64,000 bases of DNA from Lacrimispora xylanolytica (GTDB lineage: Bacteria; Bacillota; Clostridia; Lachnospirales; Lachnospiraceae). Positions 26,076 through 33,143 of this stretch are shown piece by piece (the first letter of the stretch is position 1; each line of letters opens with the position of its first letter). Made by a program: the position numbers and the translations under genes. The DNA is taken from NCBI RefSeq assembly GCF_026723765.1, contig NZ_CP113524.1:1349001-1413000 (forward strand), written 5' to 3'. Below the pieces are notes generated by a model. It saw only the letters and a list, made by a program, of their open reading frames with translations. It was not told where the DNA came from and searched no databases.

Positions 26076-26330
26076 ATGAATATGAGAGCGTTGTGTGTAC
26101 ATAACGAAAGTTTAGGAAGTTTAATTGTTTTAGAATTGGATCATATGAGATATGTAGATAACATTAAAAGTGCAAAAAATGGCACTTATTCTGGACTTAT
26201 GCTTTACGCTGGAAGAGTAAGGTACAGTATAAGAGATTTATCGTTGGAAACCTGTAATGAAATATGTAGGAAGATGTTGGTTCAAGGATACGTTGATCTC
26301 AGTCAATATGGGGAATATGAAATATGGTAA
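26076..26330 (+). CDS. Small 84-aa protein, possible extra immunity or unknown
   Basis: ATG at 26076 with TAGGAGG (26062-26068). The product begins MNMRALCVHNESLGSLIVLE and ends SQYGEYEIW. It has no signal peptide or membrane helix, and no family was recognised. It follows the toxin/immunity pair after a terminator and is cut off from it transcriptionally; orphan immunity genes often accumulate in such places, but that is speculation. Confidence 0.6.
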   Translation: MNMRALCVHNESLGSLIVLELDHMRYVDNIKSAKNGTYSGLMLYAGRVRYSIRDLSLETCNEICRKMLVQGYVDLSQYGEYEIW

Positions 26331-26356
26331 GATATATAAGAGGCGAGAATTTGAAC

Positions 26357-27304
26357 CGCCCCCCAAAAATTATACAAAAGTTATTTAAACAGCTAATGAG
26401 GATTGAAGCCTATATTGTACAGGGCTCAGTCCTTTTAGTTTGCTCTTAATCTTTCTGTTATTTTAATAATCAATATATTTTTCCAATTCAATATGAAACT
26501 CTTCCATTGAGCTGAATTCTCTTAAGTAAAGCAGTTCTGATTTTAACAAACCAAAAAAGTGTTATCCTGCGGTATCCGTACCGGCCCTGGTTTTCATGAT
26601 AAATGGTCGTTATTTTTTCTTTAATTGTTTCATATTTGTCAGCTTTCTTTGATTGCTAAACATAGTAATAATAAGTACTGCGTGGCATTTCCGCCAATTG
26701 GAGTAATGCTGTCAGTTTATAAATCTGCCTTAATTCTGTTATGACAGCTACTTTGTCGGTCTCTCTGATTTTTCCCGCTCTCAAATTAAGGCATTTAATT
26801 TTTTTAGTTATTCATTCTCCATTCGAAGTTTTTGGACTTCCGCTATTAGGTCTTTTTCTATTTGCTTGTCCAGTGTTTTCCTTTTCGAATCATTTGATTT
26901 CATTCCAGAGCCCTTGCCACGGTTCTCTCTATAGAGTCCCTGTACCCCTTCCTCGTAATAGACACGCTTCCATTTATCAACGACGCTGTGGCTTGGAATT
27001 AAAAACAATGAGACAGTCTCAAGAGATGATATCTGATGTGTATGCATATATTCTACAACGTGTATCTTGAAATAACCAGTATAATTTCGATTCTTTTTTT
27101 GTTATTCCTTCCACTCCGTTCTTTCGATACATATGGACCCATTCCTTAATACTACTCCAGTTAATTCCAAGAGCTCGTTCTGTTCACGAAAGGAATGTCC
27201 AGCAAGATAATAGTTAATAGCTCTTAATTTATCCTGTTCCGAATATTTACTCAAAAAAATACACCTCCAAATGTAAGATTTATTTGTCTAACATTTGGGG
27301 TGCA
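26357..27304 (-). mobile_element. Degenerate IS3-family element (IS150-like)
   Basis: Similar ends in inverted orientation: TGCACCCCAAATGTTAGAC (27304 inward) and CCCCCCAAAAATTATAC (26359 inward). On the minus strand OrfA can be followed in pieces: SKYSEQDKLRAINYYLAGHS near 27253, then after frameshifts SHSVVDKWKRVYYEEGVQGL and QIEKDLIAEVQKLRMENE (27047-26808). Only the C-terminus of OrfB remains (LLYLREFSSMEEFHIELEKY then KSKLKGLSPVQYRLQSSLA, about 26555-26385), with a stop inside. At about 950 bp it has lost several hundred bases of orfB and cannot be active. It interrupts the integrase remnant that follows. Confidence 0.85.
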
Positions 27305-27985
27305 CTTCATTTCTATCCAGATGAAATAGAAGATCTTATTGAAGAATTTGATAGAGGATATGAGTTGAATGGCAATATTGCTAACTTGGGATGAAAGGCA
27401 ACTTTGAATTAGAACTTCGCATTGGCGAGTTATGTGCATTAAAGTGGTCTGATATTAAATGGCAAAATGAAACCGTATTTATTCAGCGAATGGAAGATAG
27501 TTCTGGACAAGTTGTTGACTATGTTAAGTCAGATGCCGAGACAGGTTATAGGGAATTAAATCTAAGTGATGAACTCATTGATATATTTAAGAAGATTCGG
27601 AGAAGTAGTCAGATTCTATCTAAATATATATTCATCAAAGAAGATGGAAATCGAGCAGATAAAATGGTATTTGTTCAACGATTGGAAAAGGCTGAAATTG
27701 CATTAGGTTGGAAAGAGCCCGGAAACATGAAGAGGTCTCACTGTATCAGGCGTACCGTTGCAAGTAGAATTAACGCTAACGGGTGGGCGCTTGATGAGAT
27801 TAGGCGTTGGCTTGGACACACTATGACTTCCACTACTTTAACCTATATATATAACCCATTCAGAGAGTGAAACTCAAAAAAGAGTTAAAGAAATGTCTAT
27901 ACTTCATACGAATAAGGATTGTCTACCAACGTCAGCCGAATTGTCTTCGAATAGAATGACAATAAAAATCCCAGAAGCCTTATAA
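27305..27985 (+). pseudogene. Broken tyrosine integrase next to tRNA-Pro
   Basis: The catalytic domain is recognisable: LRIGELCALKWSDIKW (Arg I), HCIRRTVASRINANG (His-x-x-Arg), WLGHTMTSTTLTYIYN (His and the Tyr nucleophile). The N-terminal DNA-binding domain is missing where the IS3 element begins. A fragment in another frame (FYPDEIEDLIEEFDRGYELN, 27311 on) leads into it across a frameshift near 27390, and a second frameshift near 27865 separates the natural C-terminus (ETQKRVKEMSILHTNKD), which ends at about 27985. The longest intact frame is 27391-27870. Integrases beside tRNA genes mark islands; this one is dead. Confidence 0.85.
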
Positions 27986-28000
27986 ATACTAGCTTCTGGG
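27963..28000 (-). terminator. Terminator of tRNA-Pro
   Basis: CCCAGAAGC (27970-27978) pairs with GCTTCTGGG (27992-28000); on the minus strand ATTTTTATT follows the stem. Confidence 0.88.
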
Positions 28001-28014
28001 CAATCTTAATAGAA

Positions 28015-28088
28015 TCGGAGTAACAGGATTTGAACCTGCGACCTCTCGGCCCCCAGCCGAGCGCGCTACCAAGCTACGCCATACTCCG
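28015..28088 (-). tRNA. tRNA-Pro (GGG)
   Basis: 74 nt on the minus strand: acceptor CGGAGTA / TACTCCG with discriminator A; D-arm with GCTTGGTAGCGC; anticodon stem CTCGG / CCGAG with loop CTGGGGG, anticodon GGG; T-arm GCAGG-TTCAAAT-CCTGT. CCA not encoded. Confidence 0.95.
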
Positions 28089-28215
28089 TCTTCCTGACAC
28101 TATGACATTATAGCAGAAACTTTCTGATTGGTAAAGTATATTTCTTGAAAAAATTCTAAAATTAGGATATTATTATAAGGACAAGGTTAATTATATTAGA
28201 AAAAGGTGAAAATAG

Positions 28216-28998
28216 ATGAAGCCAATCGTAAGCTTTGATGTAGACATGACATTGCTTGACCATAAAGACTGGGCCATTCCGGCCAGTGCCATGGAAGCCA
28301 TTGAACAGCTAAGGGAAAATTACACCATTGTGATTGCCACTGGCAGAGATATGGATTCCATTTTCAGCACAGCCATTCGAGATCAGGTAAGGCCCGATGC
28401 CATCATTCATCTCAATGGGACAAAGGTGACCGTAGGAGATGAAATTATTTATGAGCACACCTTTGATAAGAACCTGCTGAAGCAGATCTTAAAATACGCA
28501 GAAAACACTCCATACAGCGTTGGAACTACAGTGGGAGACTGGGACTATTATATCAATCCAGAAGGCGTAAAGGCCCACGACATAGCTCTTTGGGGGCAAT
28601 CCAGAAGACAGTTTGGAGACCCTTATAAGCTGTTAGAACTAAATGTAAGAACTATGGCTTACATGGGAGATGAGACTGGTGCCAAGGAGATGGAAGAGGA
28701 GTTTCCAGAGATTCACGTCCATATGTTTGCCGATAAAAAAGGTGCAGATGTGGTGGAACGGAAAGCTTCAAAGGCCGTGGGTTTACTCCGGCTCTGTGAA
28801 TATTTTAAAATACCCTTATCAGAAACTGTTGCTTTTGGTGACAGTATGAATGATTATGATATTATAAAAGCAGCAGGGAAAGGAATTGCAATGGGTAATG
28901 CCATGGAAGAACTCAAAAAGGCAGCCGATTATGTAACCGATCCCATTGATCAGGATGGAATTAAGAATGCCTGTCTTCATTATGGACTGATTCGCTAA
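28216..28998 (+). CDS. Cof-type HAD-IIB hydrolase
   Basis: 260 aa. HAD motif I SFDVDMTLLD (Asp nucleophile and general acid), motif II VIATGRDMDS, Lys in motif III (ERKASKAVGL) and motif IV VAFGDSMNDYDII. The large C2B cap between motifs II and III puts it in the Cof/YkrA-like group acting on sugar phosphates or flavin/pyridoxal phosphates. AAAGGTGA upstream. It is followed 46 bases later by an aminopeptidase, possibly co-transcribed. Confidence 0.9.
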   Translation: MKPIVSFDVDMTLLDHKDWAIPASAMEAIEQLRENYTIVIATGRDMDSIFSTAIRDQVRPDAIIHLNGTKVTVGDEIIYEHTFDKNLLKQILKYAENTPYSVGTTVGDWDYYINPEGVKAHDIALWGQSRRQFGDPYKLLELNVRTMAYMGDETGAKEMEEEFPEIHVHMFADKKGADVVERKASKAVGLLRLCEYFKIPLSETVAFGDSMNDYDIIKAAGKGIAMGNAMEELKKAADYVTDPIDQDGIKNACLHYGLIR

Positions 28999-29044
28999 AT
29001 GGCAGAGGTTCTGGTGTAACAGGAATGTAAAGGAGAGAATAGCT

Positions 29045-30832
29045 ATGATTAAGGAAAGGCTTGAAAAGCTTAGAAGCTTAATGGCAGAGCGAAATATGGA
29101 TGCTTATATGATTCCTACCTCAGATTTTCATGAGTCTGAATACGTAGGAAGTTATTTTAAATGCAGAGAATTTATGACCGGTTTTACAGGCTCTGCGGGT
29201 ACAGCGGTGATTACCAAGAATGAAGCTGGACTTTGGACCGATGGACGTTATTTTGTTCAGGCAGCTAAGCAGCTGGAAGGAAGCGGCGTTACGCTTCGTA
29301 AAATGGGTTACCCAGGAGTTCCGACCATAGAAGAGTACTTAGATCAGGTTCTGCCGGAAGGAGGCTGCCTTGGATTTGACGGACGAGTGGTCAACTGTCA
29401 GACAGGACAGGAGTTAGAAACCCTGTTAGGGGATAAAAATGTTACCTTATCTAACGAGGAAGATCTTGTAGATTTAATTTGGAATGAGCGCCCAAGCCTT
29501 TCTGCGGAATCTGCATGGATCTTAAAAGATATTTATGCCGGTAAGAGTTCCTCTGAAAAGATAAAAGAGCTTCGTGACAGCATGAAAAAGGAGAAGGCAA
29601 CCGCTCATGTTTTAACGACTCTTGACGATATTGCCTGGCTCCTTAATATTAGAGGTAACGATATTGAGTGCACCCCTGTCGTTCTTTCCTATGCTTTGAT
29701 TACTCTTAACGATTTTTCTCTGTTCATCAATGAGCAGGTTTTAAATGAAGAGCTTAAGGCTTATTTAAAGGAACTTGGAGTTAGTGTTTTCCCATATAAT
29801 GACATTTATAAAACCGTTGGACAGCTAAAGAATGAAAAGATTCTTCTGGAGACAGGAAAGGTAAACTACTCTATCGTAAAGAGCATCGATGATTCCAACC
29901 GGATCATTGATAAAACGAATCCGACCGTTCTTGCAAAAGCTGTAAAAAATCAAGTTGAAGTAGAAAATATGAAGCTTGCACATATAAAAGACGGCGTTGC
30001 CCTTGTAAAGTTTATTTACTGGCTGAAGCATACGGTGGGAAAAGAGACCATCACAGAAGTAAGCGCTCAGGAGCATTTGGATCAGCTTCGTTTTAAACAG
30101 GAAGGAAATCTTGGCTTAAGCTTTGATACCATTTCCGCCTATGGAGCAAATGCTGCAATGTGCCATTACAAAGCAGTTCCGGAAAATGATACCGTTATAG
30201 AGCCAAGAGGACTTTATCTGGTGGATTCCGGTGGTCAGTATTATGAAGGTACTACGGATGTGACCAGAACCATAGCAGTAGGTCCGCTTACGAATACAGA
30301 GCGGGAGCATTTCACACTGACTGTTATGAGCATGCTGCGCCTGGGAGCAGTGAAATTTCTGTATGGTTGCCGGGGATTGACTCTCGATTATGTGGCAAGA
30401 GAGCCATTTTGGAGTCGCGGAATCAACTATGACCACGGAACCGGCCACGGAGTGGGCTACCTGTTGAATGTCCACGAGCGCCCCAATGGAATCCGTTGGC
30501 GCATGGTACCGGAGCGTCAGGACAATGGAATTTTAGAAGAAGGAATGGTTACCTCTGATGAACCGGGGGTATACATTGAAGGCAGCCATGGCGTCAGAAC
30601 AGAAAATCTGATTGTCTGTAAAAAGGCAGAGCTTAATGAATATGGTCAGTTCATGGAGTTTGAATTTTTAACCATGGCTCCTATTGATTTAGATGCACTT
30701 GATAAGTCTATTATGACAGAGGAAGATGTGAGACTTTTAAATAAATATCACAAGGAAGTTTATGAAAAGCTTTCTCCATATCTTACAGAAGAGGAAGCTT
30801 TGTGGCTGAAAGATAATACAAGAGAGATTTAA
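29045..30832 (+). CDS. pepP: Xaa-Pro aminopeptidase, M24B
   Basis: 595 aa, the three-domain long form: two creatinase-like N-terminal domains (MIPTSDFHESEYVGSYFKCR near 20) and the C-terminal pita-bread domain. Metal ligands: Asp pair in LVDSGGQYYEGTTDVTRT, His in HGTGHGVGYLLNVHE (about 464), Glu in TSDEPGVYIEG and in the RTENLI block. It removes the N-terminal residue before proline in peptides in the cytoplasm. AAGGAGAG precedes the ATG; strong terminator after. Confidence 0.94.
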   Translation: MIKERLEKLRSLMAERNMDAYMIPTSDFHESEYVGSYFKCREFMTGFTGSAGTAVITKNEAGLWTDGRYFVQAAKQLEGSGVTLRKMGYPGVPTIEEYLDQVLPEGGCLGFDGRVVNCQTGQELETLLGDKNVTLSNEEDLVDLIWNERPSLSAESAWILKDIYAGKSSSEKIKELRDSMKKEKATAHVLTTLDDIAWLLNIRGNDIECTPVVLSYALITLNDFSLFINEQVLNEELKAYLKELGVSVFPYNDIYKTVGQLKNEKILLETGKVNYSIVKSIDDSNRIIDKTNPTVLAKAVKNQVEVENMKLAHIKDGVALVKFIYWLKHTVGKETITEVSAQEHLDQLRFKQEGNLGLSFDTISAYGANAAMCHYKAVPENDTVIEPRGLYLVDSGGQYYEGTTDVTRTIAVGPLTNTEREHFTLTVMSMLRLGAVKFLYGCRGLTLDYVAREPFWSRGINYDHGTGHGVGYLLNVHERPNGIRWRMVPERQDNGILEEGMVTSDEPGVYIEGSHGVRTENLIVCKKAELNEYGQFMEFEFLTMAPIDLDALDKSIMTEEDVRLLNKYHKEVYEKLSPYLTEEEALWLKDNTREI

Positions 30833-30836
30833 TAAG

Positions 30837-30878
30837 AAAGGAAAGCAGAACCAGTATGTTTTGGTTCTGCTTTCCTTT
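30837..30878. terminator. Bidirectional terminator between convergent genes
   Basis: Perfect 16-bp stem AAAGGAAAGCAGAACC / GGTTCTGCTTTCCTTT between pepP and the minus-strand regulator. Confidence 0.93.
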
Positions 30879-30880
30879 TG

Positions 30881-31201
30881 CTAGTCCGCCATTTCCTTCA
30901 GCCTCAGCAGAATTGGAAAAACTGCTTCCAGATCTTCTGGGGTCAAATCCTTCATCAAAGATGTAGCCTCTTGAAATAGAGGCCTTTCCTTTTTTTCCGT
31001 ATTAAAAAAATCTTTGGGAGTAATCTCAAGATATTCGCAAATTTCAAAAAACTGTTTCATAGAAGGCATTGACCGTCCTGAAGAGATACCCTGGATATAG
31101 CTTTTATTTTTTCCTAAATCCAGGCTCATCTGATACTCAGAGATATCTTTTTTTAAGCGGAGCTCCGTGATTCGATTCCTTACGAACTGCTCATTCAACA
31201 T
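30881..31201 (-). CDS. XRE-family transcriptional regulator
   Basis: ATG at 31201 (MLNEQFVRNRITELRLKK) preceded by GAGGTG; the ATG seven codons earlier lacks a site. The 106-aa product has an N-terminal HTH of about 55 residues (SEYQMSLDLGKNKSYIQGIS, SMKQFFEICEYLEITP) and a helical tail (DLTPEDLEAVFPILLRLKEM) as in many clostridial XRE proteins. It is divergent from the GGDEF gene; a palindrome over its own -10 suggests autoregulation. Confidence 0.85.
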   Translation of the reverse strand: MLNEQFVRNRITELRLKKDISEYQMSLDLGKNKSYIQGISSGRSMPSMKQFFEICEYLEITPKDFFNTEKKERPLFQEATSLMKDLTPEDLEAVFPILLRLKEMAD

Positions 31202-31242
31202 AATCACCTCTTGGTTAATCATAAAGGATATTCTAACTAAAC

Positions 31243-31263
31243 ATTACGTATTATATGCGTAAT
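31243..31263 (-). promoter_or_regulatory. XRE promoter with overlapping operator-like palindrome
   Basis: ATTACG (31243-31248) and CGTAAT (31258-31263) form an inverted repeat that overlaps a minus-strand TATAAT (31255-31250); a TTGTTT lies 18 bases upstream of that box. Confidence 0.5.
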
Positions 31264-31372
31264 AATAGCTGAAAAACAAGTTGCATATACGTTTGAAAAG
31301 CGTTATCATATATGTTATACGAATGGAAAAGATGCGGAATGAGGGATTCCGGAAGGTACAGGGGGAAGTATC

Positions 31373-32248
31373 ATGGTAGGAAATTCGGGAAAGGAATTTG
31401 TGGATGGGAGCACTCAAAATGAGTATAAATTCTTCCATTACAGTGAATCGGATCATTTATACAGAAACATAAGCCATTTTGCAGATACAGTTTTATTTGA
31501 ATACACTTACCAGGATAGACAGCTATACTTATCAGCTAATGCGAAAGGGCAGTTGAATTTACCTGCCTTTAAAAATTTTTTTGAAACATACAGAGACAAT
31601 GCTCCCAGGTTTGGAGAGATACTTTCCACGGAAATATGTCTTGGAGATTCCGGAGAACCCTATCATTGGTGTTCATGTAAACTGAGTACCAAATGGGAAG
31701 AAGGAAAGAATTATCCTGTCAGTCTCATTGGAAAACTCCATGATATCACTTGTCTGAAAAAAAGAGAAGAGCAGCTTTTGCTTCAATCCATAAAAGATGG
31801 TTTAACCGGGGTATATAATAAGACAGCATTTGAGTACCGGGTAGAGGAAAAGCTAAAAGGCGGTCGTTCCGGTTGGCTGTGTATGATAGACATTGATAAT
31901 TTCAAGGAAATCAACGACAGCTTTGGTCACCCTGCAGGCGACCGTATTCTGGAGCAGGTGGGAAGAATGCTTTGTCATATATTCCCTGAGCCTGACTTGA
32001 TTGGAAGAGTGGGTGGAGATGAATTTGTGGTCTTTACATCCGCTGGCGATGTTCATGATAAGGCTCAATGCCTCTTAGATATGGTAGAAAGCATTGTGCC
32101 AGAGGAAGAAGGACGTCTTTCCGCCAGCATAGGTATCGTATCAAGTCTTGGGAAAAAGAAAGAGGAATATCAGGAGCTGTTTTCAAGAGCTGACCGTGCC
32201 ATGTATTTGGCAAAAGAATCCGGCAAGAATCAGGTTGCCTTTTGTTAA
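31373..32248 (+). CDS. PAS-like GGDEF diguanylate cyclase
   Basis: 291 aa behind GGGGGA. Residues about 25-125 form a PAS-like sensory region (TVLFEYTYQDRQLYLSANAK ... ISLIGKLHDITCLKKREEQL ending in the DIT motif typical of PAS-GGDEF junctions). The GGDEF domain (about 130-291) has the intact active site RVGGDEFVVF near 213 and DGLTGVYNKTAFE at its start. The allosteric RxxD inhibitory site five residues before GGDEF is absent (PEPD). No membrane helix, so a soluble c-di-GMP synthase is predicted. Confidence 0.9.
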   Translation: MVGNSGKEFVDGSTQNEYKFFHYSESDHLYRNISHFADTVLFEYTYQDRQLYLSANAKGQLNLPAFKNFFETYRDNAPRFGEILSTEICLGDSGEPYHWCSCKLSTKWEEGKNYPVSLIGKLHDITCLKKREEQLLLQSIKDGLTGVYNKTAFEYRVEEKLKGGRSGWLCMIDIDNFKEINDSFGHPAGDRILEQVGRMLCHIFPEPDLIGRVGGDEFVVFTSAGDVHDKAQCLLDMVESIVPEEEGRLSASIGIVSSLGKKKEEYQELFSRADRAMYLAKESGKNQVAFC

Positions 32249-32296
32249 AAATCTTAGAGACAATTTCATTAAGTACATGATGCAAGGAATGCAGTT

Positions 32297-32330
32297 ACGG
32301 GACAGGAATTAGGAACCTGCCCCGTTTTTT
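32297..32330 (+). terminator. Terminator after GGDEF gene
   Basis: ACGGGACAGG pairs with CCTGCCCCGT (one mismatch), then a T-run. Confidence 0.85.
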
Positions 32331-32350
32331 GATGCATCTATTTATATATG

Positions 32351-32920
32351 TTATGGCAAATCAACCAGTGTGTATCGGCAGCTCATGGCTGGAATAATTT
32401 TATCGAATAGATCTGAGGTCTTAAATTTCAAACTGGAAGTATTGATACAGGGATGGCAGGCAAAATACTCATGGTCTAATACTTCACGGTCAATAAGAAG
32501 ATGCACTCGTTTCTCTTTATCATTCATAAGCCCTAAAACGGAAACAGAGCCAGGAGTGATATCTAAAAACTCTTCCATAAATTCAGGCTCTGCAAAGGAT
32601 AATCTTGCAGTTCCAATTTGTTTTGAAACAACAGCGGTACGAAACTTTTTATTTCCAGGCAGCAGGAGGAGATAAAAATTAGTTTTTTGAGCATTGCAAA
32701 GGAATAAATTTTTACATACATTAGTCTCTAAGATGGAATCCACTTCCTGGCATGCTTCAATTGTTGGAAGAGGAGAATGGTCCAGTCGAACAAAAGAAAT
32801 ATTTAGATCATCTAACAGGTCATAGGTCCGTAGTTCTTTTGGAAGACGACCACTTGAATTAAGGGGGCGTCCGGAATAAAGAGTTTTATCTATATAAAAC
32901 GAGTCAATTTGATCTGCCAT
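32351..32920 (-). CDS. prdX: YbaK/PrdX-type aminoacyl-tRNA deacylase
   Basis: A 189-aa stand-alone INS-like editing domain: RTYDLLDDLNISFVRLDHSP near the N-terminus, CKNLFLCNAQKTNFYLLLLP with the conserved Lys region, FAEPEFMEEFLDITPGSVSV (GxxP-like loop) and FACHPCINTSSLKFKTSDL. It hydrolyses mischarged tRNA, typically Ala-tRNA(Pro) (PrdX/ProX). Cytoplasmic, monocistronic and convergent with the GGDEF gene. Confidence 0.9.
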   Translation of the reverse strand: MADQIDSFYIDKTLYSGRPLNSSGRLPKELRTYDLLDDLNISFVRLDHSPLPTIEACQEVDSILETNVCKNLFLCNAQKTNFYLLLLPGNKKFRTAVVSKQIGTARLSFAEPEFMEEFLDITPGSVSVLGLMNDKEKRVHLLIDREVLDHEYFACHPCINTSSLKFKTSDLFDKIIPAMSCRYTLVDLP

Positions 32921-33059
32921 TATAATACTTCCTTCCTGTTTTTTTATAATTATATCCAGAGGAAAAGAAAATGCAAGCCTTTTTCAGCGGTTGAAAGGAT
33001 TTTAATGGTTTTATGGGACAAAATGTATTATAATAGAATAAATATCGATAACAAATTTA

Positions 33060-33103
33060 CCCGGCGGAAATTCAGAAGGGATATTCTAAACTGAACAGCC
33101 GGG
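33060..33103 (+). promoter_or_regulatory. Hairpin in the leader of the rlmD-like gene
   Basis: CCCGGC (33060-33065) pairs with GCCGGG (33098-33103) over a 32-nt loop, about 40 bases before the start and 24 bases after a TATAAT-like box (33031-33036). A weak attenuator or structured leader is possible. Confidence 0.4.
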
Positions 33104-33143
33104 GTTTATTATGTGCGATGGAAAGAAAAAGGTGGTTAATTTA

